Notes under the pieces: model-generated
Database searches by the model: none
What the model saw: the letters and a program-made list of their open reading frames with translations, nothing else
Told to the model about the DNA's origin: nothing
Shown here: positions 1 through 8,664 of the stretch, piece by piece
How the letters are laid out: every line of letters begins with the position of its first letter
Position numbering within the stretch: position 1 is the stretch's first letter
Assembly: GCF_900582625.1 (NCBI RefSeq)
Contig: NZ_UTIQ01000072.1
Coordinates: forward strand, 1-64,000
Reading direction: 5' to 3'
Source: Pseudomonas viridiflava
GTDB taxonomy: Bacteria; Pseudomonadota; Gammaproteobacteria; Pseudomonadales; Pseudomonadaceae
Length of the DNA stretch: 64,000 nucleotides
Position numbers and translations under genes: made by a program

Positions 1-322
1 TCTTATTCCGTCAAGCGATTTCGAAAATTTCTTTTCAAACTCAACCGCTTGCGCTTCAGATCAACTTCAGTCTCTCGTCAGCGGGAGGCGAATTCTACAG
101 CGTTTCAAACCGCTGTCAACCACCTCACTTACCGCTTTTCGATCAACTTACTCGACCGACCAACAAGACCAACCTTCAACCTTGTCAGCCCGGCGCATTC
201 TACGCAGATCGCTCTGCTTTGCAACCCTCAATTTCAATCTAACCTATTGATTAGAAAGAACTTTTAGGAGCCTTCCGCGCCGGAAGAGGTGCGCATTATA
301 AGCACCTGGGAAAAGCCGTCAA
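1..322 (-). promoter_or_regulatory. Tandem stable-RNA (rrn-like) promoter array, directed left
   Basis: Read on the minus strand, this gene-free stretch holds three sigma-70 promoters, each with a 16-nt spacer. The first has -35 TTGACG (322-317) and -10 TATAAT (300-295). The second has TTGCAA (224-219) and TAGAAT (202-197). The third has TTGACA (119-114) and TAGAAT (97-92). A fourth -35, TTGACG, sits at 14-9 with its -10 beyond the edge. The -10 boxes are about 100 bp apart and each is followed by a GC-rich discriminator, as in stringently controlled rRNA promoters. This matches my recollection of Pseudomonas 16S leader regions. I infer an rRNA or other stable-RNA operon starting just left of the window. 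The open frame at 49-267 on the plus strand is incidental. Confidence 0.75.
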
Positions 323-445
323 GCCATTATTGAAACGATTCTGAAATAAACCTAAATACCGAACGAGCGTGCCGGGAAACCCTCTTACCCATACGCCTCT
401 ATATATAGAAGGTGTAACACCGCACTTGCGAACAGGACAACGCTT

Positions 446-919
446 ATGAAACTTCCCACCCTCGTGCGCCCGACAGCCACAGCCTTGCTGCTACTTATCC
501 TGAATGGATGCAGCGTGTTCGGTTCGCGGGATGACGTCTATGTAGACCTAGTCGGCCTGGAGCCACTTCCCAGCCAGGAAATGGAAGCGCGATTTGCGCT
601 GAAGTTGCGGGTGCAGAACCCAAATGAGCAGGCGATCCGTTATGACGGCATCGCCCTGGAGCTGCGGGTCAACGATCGCCCCTTCGCCAATGGAGTGAGC
701 GATGAAAGCGGGGAAGTTCCGCGCTACGGCGAAAAGCTCATCTATATACCCATCACCATCTCAGCCTTTTCAGTACTGCGTCAGGCTTGGGGCGTTGCCT
801 CCGCTGCACCTTCGGCCAAGGCCGCCGTGCCGTATGAGCTGAACGGCAAGTTGGGCGGCGGCCTGTTTGGAGCCGCGCGCTTCAGTGACAGCGGCGAGCT
901 CTCCTTTCCAGCGCAATAG
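446..919 (+). CDS. LEA type 2 family lipoprotein
   Basis: This predicted outer-membrane or periplasmic lipoprotein has 157 residues. A short n-region and hydrophobic stretch lead to the lipobox LNGC, with lipidated Cys22. Residues about 30-145 resemble the LEA14/WHy (water stress and hypersensitive response) beta-sandwich, including the typical V-x-NPN motif (residues about 69-73). The ATG at 446 follows AGGA about nine bases upstream. The gene is transcribed away from the stable-RNA promoter array and is convergent with the next gene, whose stop lies three bases beyond. The family is linked to stress protection and membrane association, but the specific role here is unknown. Confidence 0.8.
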   Translation: MKLPTLVRPTATALLLLILNGCSVFGSRDDVYVDLVGLEPLPSQEMEARFALKLRVQNPNEQAIRYDGIALELRVNDRPFANGVSDESGEVPRYGEKLIYIPITISAFSVLRQAWGVASAAPSAKAAVPYELNGKLGGGLFGAARFSDSGELSFPAQ

Positions 920-921
920 CC

Positions 922-1317
922 TTAGGCGATCGCGGCCTGTTTGGCCAGTTCGTCGAACACTTCTGGCCGCAGCGCCGCTTCGCCTTTCTCATCTAACACT
1001 TCACGGGGATGTTCGCTGCCAGGAATACTGCTATCCAGCAGACTGAGCAGACTCGCCCCACGCGGCGTTAAGACGAAGTTCTCACCATTACCGCCTTCTT
1101 CCTCCGGGCGCGGCTCGATAAAGCCGTCTTTAAGCAACAACGCTTCATAGTTCTGAGCGTCGGCTTTAAGCGTGTCGAGCTTTTCCAGCTGCACGCCTTC
1201 AGCGGTTTGGTCCGCAGCAAACTCTGCGGCGTATTCCCGTGGTTTGAACGGTTTGTAGGCGCCGTTCTGCACTTCGTGGAGCAGGCGCTCGATGAGGTCC
1301 CAGTTATAGGTAGCCAT
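922..1317 (-). CDS. DUF2513-like small protein, possible winged-helix
   Basis: This is a predicted cytoplasmic, acidic protein of 131 residues. Its N-terminus (NWDLIERLLHEVQ) and the later LTPRGASLLSLL segment resemble the DUF2513 fold, a small winged-helix-like domain; no enzymatic motif is visible. The open frame extends five codons further to a TTG, but the ATG at 1317 has GGAGG eight bases upstream, and that Shine-Dalgarno would lie inside the longer version, so 1317 is chosen. It is a single gene between the convergent lipoprotein gene and the YihY gene on the same strand. Function is unknown; the family assignment is by recollection of sequence pattern. Confidence 0.7.
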   Translation of the reverse strand: MATYNWDLIERLLHEVQNGAYKPFKPREYAAEFAADQTAEGVQLEKLDTLKADAQNYEALLLKDGFIEPRPEEEGGNGENFVLTPRGASLLSLLDSSIPGSEHPREVLDEKGEAALRPEVFDELAKQAAIA

Positions 1318-1411
1318 GTTCTCAACCTCCAACTTTCACTAAGTGATGCCGCGCGCCCAGAGACGCCGACTTGTCCTTCTTAAGTTGTGACCTACCCCGC
1401 CCATGGGCCGT

Positions 1412-2308
1412 TCAGGTTGATTTCGCCGGCACGCCTTCATCCGCCACCTTCTCGCCCGGCGACTTGCCGTCGCGTGCATGGTGCTCAATCACGGCGTTCA
1501 GCTCGGCTCCAAACAGCAGCACCGCCGAAGACAGGTATAGATAGAAGAGGAAAATAATGATCGCCCCGATGCTCCCGTAGGTGGCGTTGTAGTTGGCGAA
1601 GTTCTGCGCGTAGAACCCGAAGCCCAACGAAGCGGCAATCCAGCCGATCACCGCCACCACCGACCCCGGCGTAATAAAGCGGAACTCCTGCTTCACATCC
1701 GGCGCCAGGTAATAAACCGTCGCCACCACCGCTACCAGCATGAACACCGCCACCGGCCAACGCAGCCAGTTCCACAGCACGACCACGATCTGCTCAATAC
1801 CCAGTTGGTGCGCCAGCCAATTCATCGCCTGAGGACCGACCACCATCAGGCCCGCCGCAATCAGCAGCAACGCCGCGACCCCAATGATGTAAATCACCGA
1901 TAGCGGAATTCGCTTCCACGCCGGCCGCCCCTCCTCCACCCCATACACCTGATTCATCGCCAACATCGTGGAGCGCACCGCGGCCGAAGCCGTCCACAGG
2001 GCGATAACAATGCTGAAGGAAAACAAACCCGCCTTTTGCGTTTGCAGATTGCTGATCGCCGGGTCGACCAATTCCATCGCCGCGCGAGGCAATACCAGTG
2101 CAGCTTGTTCACGCAACCAATCAAAGAACGGCTGTAAGTCGAGCACGCTGATTAACGCGATAAGGAACAGCAAAAACGGGAATAAAGAGAAGAACAGCTG
2201 GAAAGCCAGTGCCGATGCGTAGGTCGGCAACTCGTCATCAAGAAAGTCGACCACCGTGCACTTCATGATTTCCCAGAAGGAAACACCGCGCAGATCCGGT
2301 AAAAACAT
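1412..2308 (-). CDS. YihY/virulence factor BrkB family membrane protein
   Basis: This inner-membrane protein has 298 residues and six or so hydrophobic segments. It matches the YihY/BrkB family: an N-terminal helix pair with a SALAFQLFFSLFPFLLFL segment near residue 35, the conserved NATYGSIGAIIIFLFYLYLS segment near residue 240, and GAELNA following it. The old annotation of this family as ribonuclease BN is not supported; transport or envelope roles have been suggested but not settled. The frame is open upstream to 2377, but ATG 2308 has GGAGG six bases upstream. The charged C-terminal tail is cytoplasmic by inference. Confidence 0.88.
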   Translation of the reverse strand: MFLPDLRGVSFWEIMKCTVVDFLDDELPTYASALAFQLFFSLFPFLLFLIALISVLDLQPFFDWLREQAALVLPRAAMELVDPAISNLQTQKAGLFSFSIVIALWTASAAVRSTMLAMNQVYGVEEGRPAWKRIPLSVIYIIGVAALLLIAAGLMVVGPQAMNWLAHQLGIEQIVVVLWNWLRWPVAVFMLVAVVATVYYLAPDVKQEFRFITPGSVVAVIGWIAASLGFGFYAQNFANYNATYGSIGAIIIFLFYLYLSSAVLLFGAELNAVIEHHARDGKSPGEKVADEGVPAKST

Positions 2309-2491
2309 GCTCAACCTCCGTGCGTTAGCTGCCTGCGGCGCCAGTGAAATAGCGCCGCGTCCACGGGTTTTGAGCACACGGGCGGCAAATCGGTTCGTGT
2401 AAAAATAAGCGCCCCCTGCCGGCCAACCGAAACGAGGGAAAAACCCTATACACTATGCGGCCTTTTTTAGCGGTCTGAAGCCGAGGTTCCC

Positions 2492-2836
2492 GTGAGCACG
2501 TTGCCACCCTGCCCGAAATGCAATTCCGAATTCACTTACGAAGATGGCCAGCAACTGGTCTGCCCGGAATGCGCCCACGAATGGTCGGCCACTGCGGCAA
2601 CGGACACAGGCGGCGAGAGCGACAAGGTCATCAAGGATGCCGTCGGCAACGTACTGCAAGACGGCGACTCGGTCAGCGTGATCAAAGACCTCAAGGTCAA
2701 AGGCACGTCGCTGGTGGTCAAGGTGGGCACCAAAGTGAAGAACATCCGCCTGTGCGACGGCGATCACGACATCGACTGCAAAATCGACGGCATCGGCCCC
2801 ATGAAGCTGAAGTCCGAATTCGTCAAAAAGGTCTAA
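2492..2836 (+). CDS. yjdM: YjdM/PhnA family zinc-ribbon protein
   Basis: This is a 114-residue cytoplasmic protein. A zinc ribbon with Cys7, Cys10, Cys24 and Cys27 is followed by the PhnA/YjdM C-terminal domain (about 45-114, with [24 protein letters not shown]). Length and layout match YjdM, historically called PhnA although not part of the phosphonate pathway; its molecular role is unknown. Translation starts at GTG 2492 behind a GAGG about seven bases upstream. It diverges from the YihY gene and is convergent with the lipoprotein gene downstream. Confidence 0.92.
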   Translation: MSTLPPCPKCNSEFTYEDGQQLVCPECAHEWSATAATDTGGESDKVIKDAVGNVLQDGDSVSVIKDLKVKGTSLVVKVGTKVKNIRLCDGDHDIDCKIDGIGPMKLKSEFVKKV

Positions 2837-2844
2837 CCACTTTC

Positions 2845-2865
2845 GGGCGGCCTACCGCGCCGCCC
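2845..2865. terminator. Convergent-gene hairpin, weak
   Basis: A perfect 7-bp stem (GGGCGGC / GCCGCCC) with a 7-nt loop lies nine bases after the yjdM stop and ten bases before the stop of the minus-strand lipoprotein gene. There is no U-tract on either strand, so intrinsic termination is uncertain. Confidence 0.35.
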
Positions 2866-2874
2866 TACCCCGCC

Positions 2875-3654
2875 TTACTGCACCGGCAAGAAGTTCATAA
2901 ACAGCAGCCCCTGCGCATAACTCACCCCCAGCCGCCGATAACGCTCATCGAGCACATCGGTGAGCAGGTCCAGGCGCGCGACAATCTTGCCGAACTCCAC
3001 GGCAAAACTCAGGTTGCGAACATCCGGCGATAGCTCGTTCGACAACAGCCACGGGTTGCCCTTCAAGTCGTTACGACTGGCGAGCATCCACGTCGCCTTC
3101 TCGATATTGCGCGCAGCGTTGTGGATAAATTGCGGGTCGAGCTCATCGGTCATATAGAACTCGGTACGCCCGCCATGCGCCGTAATCAACATGCTGCCCA
3201 GCGCATAAACAAAACCACCCACCCGATCACCCTTGTAGTCCACGCTCAACGCGTAGCTAAGCGCCTCAACGTCTTTACGGCCGCCGAGTTCAGGTAATGG
3301 AAGGTCTTTTTCGATAGCCAGCTGCACTTGTTTTTCCGCTTCTTCAAGCGTCGGCAAGCCGGTCTTACGCCACTCGCGCGGATTGCGGCGGTAGAGTTTG
3401 TCCATCAGGCGATAGAGGGTATTGAGGTTGTTGCGCATACCAATGGTGGCCATGCGGTCGGTGTGCGTCTGGAAGAACTCGCCAGGCTTCACCGCGCTTT
3501 TATTGCCCACAATTGAATCGTGGTCCTGGTGCGTGGCGCAGCCGGCAAGAAGCAAAGCCAGCAGCAACGCGCACGCGTGCGACGGCCAACGCCGCACCCC
3601 AGCTTCGCTCCGAAGCCTTGCGCGCCGCCCGGCGACACTTGCTAGCAGGTTCAT
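2875..3654 (-). CDS. Conserved lipoprotein of unknown function
   Basis: The product has 259 residues. An Arg-rich n-region and a hydrophobic stretch end in lipobox LAGC (Cys39), so it is a lipoprotein. The mature part is mostly helical and soluble with no motif I recognise; the sequence after the Cys (HQDHDSIVGNKSAVKPGEFF) and repeated charged helices suggest a periplasmic or outer-membrane-attached protein. The start is uncertain. ATG codons at 3654, 3663 and 3675 and a TTG at 3702 are in frame, and none has a good Shine-Dalgarno; 3654 gives the most compact signal peptide. It diverges from the CorA/ZntB gene. Confidence 0.75.
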   Translation of the reverse strand: MNLLASVAGRRARLRSEAGVRRWPSHACALLLALLLAGCATHQDHDSIVGNKSAVKPGEFFQTHTDRMATIGMRNNLNTLYRLMDKLYRRNPREWRKTGLPTLEEAEKQVQLAIEKDLPLPELGGRKDVEALSYALSVDYKGDRVGGFVYALGSMLITAHGGRTEFYMTDELDPQFIHNAARNIEKATWMLASRNDLKGNPWLLSNELSPDVRNLSFAVEFGKIVARLDLLTDVLDERYRRLGVSYAQGLLFMNFLPVQ

Positions 3655-3984
3655 CCAATCCATGCGTCGTACAGTCATCCACTCAGGCGCTGTGCAGTGC
3701 AACTAGCTCAACGCTAGCAATAAAAATGCCGTGCCTGGTTATTTTTTAGGCACCCCAGCCAACACGCCTCGTCGCGTCGGCCTCAGGGTCTGACCGGCAA
3801 GTCGCGCAGAGGTTGCGCCGCTTGGCAAAACGCAGCGTTTGCCCCTACTGGGCAGACCCTGCGCGCCGACTTCATTCCGTCATCAGCCCGTCACAACACC
3901 CGCGCAAGCTGCTCGCCGTCCGCACGCCAAAATCGCCCGTCGGTTACCGATCCTCCCAGCGTTCTGTTACAGCAGTGAGCCGCC
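3655..3984. other. Intergenic region between divergent genes
   Basis: This 330-bp gap separates the lipoprotein gene (minus) and the ZntB-like gene (plus). No coding frame is convincing. The only structure noticed is an inverted repeat GTGCCT (3731-3736) / AGGCAC (3748-3753) with an AT-rich 11-nt centre. It could be an operator or a weak hairpin, and no regulator can be named from it. Confidence 0.4.
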
Positions 3985-4992
3985 ATGAATCACACCCTTG
4001 AGGTTCCAGACCTGTTCGGTCTGCTCTATGGCTTTCGTTTCCGCCCGGGCGAGCGCGGCGAGGAAATCGACTCAAGCGCCGCCCTGTCCTGGCTTCAAGC
4101 GCCCAGCGATGACGGCGAATTCCTCTGGCTGCACCTCAACCTGGCACACGCGGCCTGCGAGCGCTGGATGATGGCGCACCTCGACCTACCGGAATACTTC
4201 TTCGAAAGCCTGCGCGAAGGCTCGCGCTCTACGCGCTTGGAGCACGTGGACTCGGCGCTGTTGGCGGTGGTCAACGACGTGGTGTTCAACTTCGACATGG
4301 TCAGCACCGACATCTCCACCCTGTGGGTCTGCGCACGCAGCCGCCTGCTGGTGACTGCCCGCCTGCAACCGCTGCGTTCGGTCGACAAGCTGCGCTCCTC
4401 AGTGAAACGCGGGGAACATTTCCGCTCGCCGCTGGAGGTGCTGGTTCACCTGCTGCGCGATCAAGGTGACGTGCTCACCGGCATCGTCCGCGAAACCAGC
4501 CTCAGCGTGGACGGCATTGAAGACCAACTGCTCGCCTCGCGCCTGAACAGCAACCGCGCCGACCTCGGCACCAAGCGCCGAGTGCTGGTTCGCCTGCAAC
4601 GCCTGCTGGCACTGGAGCCGGGTTCGCTGATGCGCCTGCTCAACCGCCCGCCCGACTGGCTGCAAGACGACGACGTACGCGAACTTCGCGAAGCGACCGA
4701 AGAATTCACCCTGGTCATCAGCGACCTCACAGCCCTTGGCGAGCGGATCAAGTTGCTGCAGGAAGAAATCGTCGCCCAGCTCAACGAACAAAGTAACCGC
4801 ACGCTGTTCACCCTCACCGTAGTCACCGTGCTGGCCTTGCCCATCAACATCATTGCCGGTTTTTTCGGCATGAACGTCGGCGGCATTCCGTTGGCCGATG
4901 ACGCCGAAGGTTTCTGGATTCTGGTGGCGCTGGTGGCCACGTTCACGGCGCTGGCCGGACGCTGGGCCTTTCGCAAACGCAGCGATTACTAG
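3985..4992 (+). CDS. zntB: CorA-family zinc transporter ZntB-like
   Basis: This inner-membrane divalent-cation transporter has 335 residues. A large cytoplasmic N-terminal domain is followed by two C-terminal transmembrane helices (about 273-293 and 309-328) flanking the GMN motif (Gly295-Met296-Asn297), the selectivity signature of the CorA superfamily. The periplasmic loop after GMN reads VGGIP, as in ZntB rather than Mg-type CorA, so zinc is the likely substrate; ZntB is now viewed as proton-coupled zinc uptake. A second, unrelated role cannot be excluded from sequence alone. It is a single gene, with PPK2 91 bases downstream on the same strand. Confidence 0.88.
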   Translation: MNHTLEVPDLFGLLYGFRFRPGERGEEIDSSAALSWLQAPSDDGEFLWLHLNLAHAACERWMMAHLDLPEYFFESLREGSRSTRLEHVDSALLAVVNDVVFNFDMVSTDISTLWVCARSRLLVTARLQPLRSVDKLRSSVKRGEHFRSPLEVLVHLLRDQGDVLTGIVRETSLSVDGIEDQLLASRLNSNRADLGTKRRVLVRLQRLLALEPGSLMRLLNRPPDWLQDDDVRELREATEEFTLVISDLTALGERIKLLQEEIVAQLNEQSNRTLFTLTVVTVLALPINIIAGFFGMNVGGIPLADDAEGFWILVALVATFTALAGRWAFRKRSDY

Positions 4993-5083
4993 CGCGCTGC
5001 GCTGTCATCCGCCTGCCATGCCCACGCTCTAGCATCGGCAGCCCAGCCCACCTACGCCCCGCTCTCCCACCTGAGGTGCAGAC

Positions 5084-5995
5084 ATGACCAACGACCAGCT
5101 GATGCAACGCATCCACCGTGAATTGCAGGACTACGGCGACGAAGCATTGGAATTGGAACTGCTCGAAGACGGCCAAGACCTCGACGAACTGTTCCAGGGC
5201 CGCCCCGAAGACAGCGAAGCCAAGCGCGCCCGCAAGCGTTACTTCAGCGAACTGTTTCGCCTCCAAGGTGAGTTGGTGAAGCTGCAGAGTTGGGTGGTCA
5301 AGACCGGGCACAAAGTCGTGATTCTGTTCGAAGGTCGCGACGCGGCTGGCAAAGGTGGCGTGATCAAGCGCATCACCCAGCGCCTCAACCCGCGCGTGTG
5401 CCGAGTGGCCGCATTGCCCGCACCGAACGACCGTGAACAAACGCAGTGGTACTTCCAGCGCTACGTTTCGCACCTGCCTGCGGCGGGTGAAATCGTGCTG
5501 TTCGACCGCAGCTGGTACAACCGCGCGGGCGTCGAGCGGGTGATGGGTTTTTGCAACGACGAGCAATACGAAGAATTCTTCCGCAGCGTGCCCGAATTCG
5601 AACGCATGCTCGCGCGCTCGGGCATTCAGCTGATCAAATACTGGTTCTCCATTTCCGACAGTGAACAGCACCTGCGCTTCCTGGCGCGCATTCACGACCC
5701 GCTCAAGCAATGGAAACTCAGCCCCATGGACCTCGAGTCTCGCCGCCGCTGGGAGGCCTATACCAAGGCCAAGGAAATCATGCTCGAACGCACCCACATC
5801 AAAGAAGCGCCGTGGTGGGTGGTGCAGGCCGACGACAAGAAAAAAGCACGGTTGAACTGCATCAACCACCTGCTAAGCCAGATGCCGTACGAGGAAGTGG
5901 AGCACCCGCAGGTGGAACTGCCGCAGCGGTTGCGGCATGAGGACTATGTGAGGAATCCGACGCCGTCGAGCATTATTGTGCCGCAGGCGTATTGA
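5084..5995 (+). CDS. ppk2: Polyphosphate kinase 2 (class I, single domain)
   Basis: This cytoplasmic enzyme of 303 residues transfers phosphate between inorganic polyphosphate and nucleotides, usually favouring NDP phosphorylation. Walker A is GRDAAGKGG (84-92), the Walker B/lid start is DRSWYNRAGVER (141-152), and the length is that of single-domain PPK2. An acidic N-terminal extension (residues 1-45) precedes the core. It corresponds to PA0141 of P. aeruginosa. ATG 5084 has GAGGTG about six bases upstream. With the bau and purine genes following, the order resembles the P. aeruginosa PA0130-PA0148 region, though rearranged. Confidence 0.93.
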   Translation: MTNDQLMQRIHRELQDYGDEALELELLEDGQDLDELFQGRPEDSEAKRARKRYFSELFRLQGELVKLQSWVVKTGHKVVILFEGRDAAGKGGVIKRITQRLNPRVCRVAALPAPNDREQTQWYFQRYVSHLPAAGEIVLFDRSWYNRAGVERVMGFCNDEQYEEFFRSVPEFERMLARSGIQLIKYWFSISDSEQHLRFLARIHDPLKQWKLSPMDLESRRRWEAYTKAKEIMLERTHIKEAPWWVVQADDKKKARLNCINHLLSQMPYEEVEHPQVELPQRLRHEDYVRNPTPSSIIVPQAY

Positions 5996-6484
5996 GGGCT
6001 GGGTTGTTGGGTGCTCATCGACGGTGCCTTAGGCAGTGATACCCGTCATCCTCGCGCACGCGGGGATCCAGGCTCGTTCAGGTATCGGCGCCTGAGGCAC
6101 AAACACCCGTCATCCCCGCGAAGGCGGGGATCCAGAATCTTTCAGGTTACGTCGTTCAGTCCGAAAGCCTGGATTCCGAATCGTCGGACCGCCGCCTGCG
6201 CGGGAATGACGGTGGTTTTGGCTAATGTCGTCGGTAATGGTCAACACACCCGTCATCCTCGCGCACGCGGGGATCCAGACTCGTTCATGTATCGTCGCCC
6301 GACGCACAAACACCCGTCATCCCCGCGAAGGCGGGGATCCAGAGTCTTTCAGGTGACTCCGTCCAATCCAGGCTCAACCCCCAACCCACATCCCCCACAA
6401 ACAACCAACGCCCCCCCGAAACACAATCTGTAACATCCAAACAGAATAGTGATCAGGTCTCCCTTCCCCAAGGACGCCCTTCAC
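5996..6484. other. Gene-free repeat block before pitA
   Basis: No credible gene was found. The block holds five copies of the dispersed dRS3-like palindrome (described separately) and a direct duplication of about 107 bp: 6041-6147 is repeated with a few changes at 6247-6353. The pit promoter must lie in the last 130 bases, which show no obvious sigma-70 match. Confidence 0.7.
6040..6353. repeat. dRS3-like palindromic repeat cluster 1
   Basis: Five units are present. Four run forward (about 6042-6071, 6106-6134, 6248-6277, 6313-6341) and one is inverted (about 6169-6212). The forward unit reads CCGTCATYCYCGCG, then a 4-nt variable centre, then CGGGGATCCAG. The inverted unit carries the 15-bp insertion CGGTCCGACGATTCG found in other copies in this window. 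The core ATTCCC-N8-GGGAAT type matches the dRS3 family described in Neisseria. Confidence 0.85.
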
Positions 6485-8098
6485 ATGAACAGCCCCTCCT
6501 ATGCCGGCGATGTTTCAATCGCGGCAGACGCCAAGCCCAAGCTGAACCGAACCCACGGCAAGGGCACCAAACTGGCTTTCTTCTCCATCCTGATCCTCGG
6601 TCTGGTCTATAGCGCGTATAGCCTGTTCCACGACGTCGACGAAGCCGGCACCGTCGTCACTACCTGGACGCCCTTCGTGCTCCTGGGTATCGCGCTGCTG
6701 ATTGCCCTGGGTTTCGAGTTCGTCAACGGTTTGCACGACACGGCCAACGCCGTGGCCACGGTGATTTACACCCATTCGCTGCCGCCGCAGTTCGCGGTGT
6801 TGTGGTCGGGCTGTTTCAATTTTCTCGGGGTACTGGTGTCCAGCGGCGCGGTGGCGTTCGGGATTATTGCTTTGCTGCCCGTGGAACTGATTCTGCAGGT
6901 GGGCTCCTCCGCCGGCTTTGCCATGGTGTTCGCCCTGCTGATCGCCGCCATCATCTGGAACCTCGGCACGTGGTGGCTGGGTTTGCCGGCGTCGTCTTCG
7001 CACACGCTGATCGGCTCGATCATCGGCGTGGGCATCGCCAACGCGCTGATGCATGGCCGCGACGGCGCCAGCGGCGTGGACTGGGCGCAAGCGACAAAGG
7101 TCGGTTACTCGTTACTGCTCTCGCCCTTGATCGGCTTCGGCTGCGCCGCGCTGCTGCTGTTGGCCCTGCGTGCGCTGGTGAAGAACCGCGAGCTGTACCA
7201 GGCTCCCAAAGGCCAAACGCCGCCGCCCTGGTGGATTCGCGGCATGTTGATTCTGACCTGCACCGGCGTGTCATTCGCCCACGGTTCCAACGACGGGCAG
7301 AAGGGCATGGGCCTGATCATGCTGATTCTTATCGGCACATTGCCCATGGCCTATGCCCTTAACCGCGCCATGCCGGAAAGCCAGGTCGAGCAATTCACCG
7401 CATTGGCACAGGTCACGCAGCAGGCGCTGGTCAAAGTCGCCCCGCAACCCGCCCCGCAAGACCCACGCGCCACGCTTTCGGAATACGTGCGCAGCAAACA
7501 GGTAACGCCAGAGCTGATCCCCGCGCTGGCCTCGCTCGCCGGTTCCATCGGCGCGCAAGTGAAAAGCTACGGTTCCCTGGCCCAGGTGCCAGCGGCGGCG
7601 GTGTCGAACGTGCGTAACGACATGTACCTCACCTCCGAAGCCATTCGCTTTATGGACAAAGACAAAGTCGGCGGCTTCGACACCGCCACGCAAAACACCT
7701 TGCTGGCGTTCAAGAAGCAAATCGACGAATCCACCAAGTTCATCCCGCTGTGGGTGAAAATTGCCGTCGCCATCGCCCTGGGCCTCGGCACCATGGTCGG
7801 CTGGAAGCGCATCGTGGTCACCGTCGGCGAAAAAATTGGCAAAACCCACCTGACCTACGCCCAGGGCGCCTCCGCCGAGTTGGTGGCCATGGTCACCATT
7901 GGTGCGGCCGACGTGTATGGCCTGCCGGTATCCACGACCCACGTATTGTCATCCGGTGTGGCGGGCACCATGGCCGCCAATGGCTCCGGCTTGCAGATGC
8001 GCACGATCCGCAACCTGCTCATGGCCTGGGTGCTGACCTTGCCGGTCGCCATCCTGTTGTCGGGCAGCCTGTATTGGTTGTTCACCTCCCTGTTTTAA
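6485..8098 (+). CDS. pitA: Inorganic phosphate transporter, Pit family
   Basis: This inner-membrane low-affinity phosphate symporter (metal-phosphate/H+) has 537 residues. The two PiT signatures are visible: GFEFVNGLHDTANAVATVI near residue 78 and, near the C-terminus, TIGAADVYGLPVSTTHVLSSG. The SSSHTLIGSIIG segment is also typical. Transmembrane helices flank a long cytoplasmic loop (about 295-430), as in PitA/PitB. The frame opens at GTG 6449, but ATG 6485, preceded by AAGGACG, gives the family-like N-terminus. A strong intrinsic terminator follows at 8118. PitA versus PitB cannot be decided. Confidence 0.9.
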   Translation: MNSPSYAGDVSIAADAKPKLNRTHGKGTKLAFFSILILGLVYSAYSLFHDVDEAGTVVTTWTPFVLLGIALLIALGFEFVNGLHDTANAVATVIYTHSLPPQFAVLWSGCFNFLGVLVSSGAVAFGIIALLPVELILQVGSSAGFAMVFALLIAAIIWNLGTWWLGLPASSSHTLIGSIIGVGIANALMHGRDGASGVDWAQATKVGYSLLLSPLIGFGCAALLLLALRALVKNRELYQAPKGQTPPPWWIRGMLILTCTGVSFAHGSNDGQKGMGLIMLILIGTLPMAYALNRAMPESQVEQFTALAQVTQQALVKVAPQPAPQDPRATLSEYVRSKQVTPELIPALASLAGSIGAQVKSYGSLAQVPAAAVSNVRNDMYLTSEAIRFMDKDKVGGFDTATQNTLLAFKKQIDESTKFIPLWVKIAVAIALGLGTMVGWKRIVVTVGEKIGKTHLTYAQGASAELVAMVTIGAADVYGLPVSTTHVLSSGVAGTMAANGSGLQMRTIRNLLMAWVLTLPVAILLSGSLYWLFTSLF

Positions 8099-8117
8099 CC
8101 GCGCTCCCCCGCGTATT

Positions 8118-8150
8118 GCCGCCCTTTCACTGTGCAAGGGCGGCTTTTTT
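8118..8150 (+). terminator. Intrinsic terminator after pitA
   Basis: A 9-bp perfect stem (GCCGCCCTT / AAGGGCGGC) with a 9-nt loop is followed by six T residues, 19 bases after the pit stop codon. Confidence 0.9.
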
Positions 8151-8219
8151 ATTCGTCTGCGCCGCGCAGCGCCTATGCTTCACATCCGGGCGCACGTGTT
8201 CGCCCGGTCAGGAGCTTGT

Positions 8220-8567
8220 ATGCTGCGACGCCTCGCTGTTTTGCTGCTGTGTGGCAGTTTGATCGGTGCAACGCCGGTGTCCTACGAAGCCAGCAAAGAA
8301 CAGTTGGCGACGCTGTACGCCACCTTGAAAACCCTGCTGCAAAACACCCCGATTCACCGCAAGCAACTGATCAACACCCAGCGCTCCTGGCGAGCCTTTC
8401 GTGATGCCGAATGCGAGTTCGTCACTACCGATGACGAACAGAACAATGAGCACATCGACAGTTATCGCCAGTGCGTCGAGGACATGACCTTGGCGCGAAT
8501 TCGCGCGCTGCAGCACTACCTGCACTGCGCCGAAACCGGCACGGATTGCACCGTGGCGCCGCCCTGA
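8220..8567 (+). CDS. LprI-like lysozyme-inhibitor family (DUF1311) secreted protein
   Basis: This small exported protein has 115 residues. A Sec signal peptide (about 1-18, LAVLLLCGSLIGATP) precedes a DUF1311-type domain with the conserved pattern around QRSWRAFRDAECEF and several Cys residues that could form disulfides. DUF1311 includes lysozyme inhibitors such as mycobacterial LprI, but the activity is not proved for most members. ATG 8220 has AGGAG five to six bases upstream. The upstream in-frame ATG at 8175 would spoil the signal peptide. The gene is convergent with bauC across a shared terminator. Confidence 0.78.
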   Translation: MLRRLAVLLLCGSLIGATPVSYEASKEQLATLYATLKTLLQNTPIHRKQLINTQRSWRAFRDAECEFVTTDDEQNNEHIDSYRQCVEDMTLARIRALQHYLHCAETGTDCTVAPP

Positions 8568-8610
8568 ATAGCAGCCGCGCCGGCGCCGAAAAACCGGCCG
8601 GCCGCGCATA

Positions 8611-8640
8611 AAAAAAGGCCCGTCACATGACGGGCCTTTT
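8611..8640. terminator. Bidirectional intrinsic terminator
   Basis: A 13-bp perfect stem, AAAAGGCCCGTCA / TGACGGGCCTTTT with a 2-nt loop, is flanked by A and T tracts. It serves both the LprI-like gene (plus) and the bau operon (minus). Confidence 0.93.
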
Positions 8641-8664
8641 CACATGCCGATACAGCGAACGCGC

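Noticed and set aside
6011..6433. Protein-coding gene with repeated RHPRARGDP-type peptide
   Set aside because: The peptide is a translation of the palindromic repeats; the same peptides appear at other repeat clusters and no ribosome site is present.
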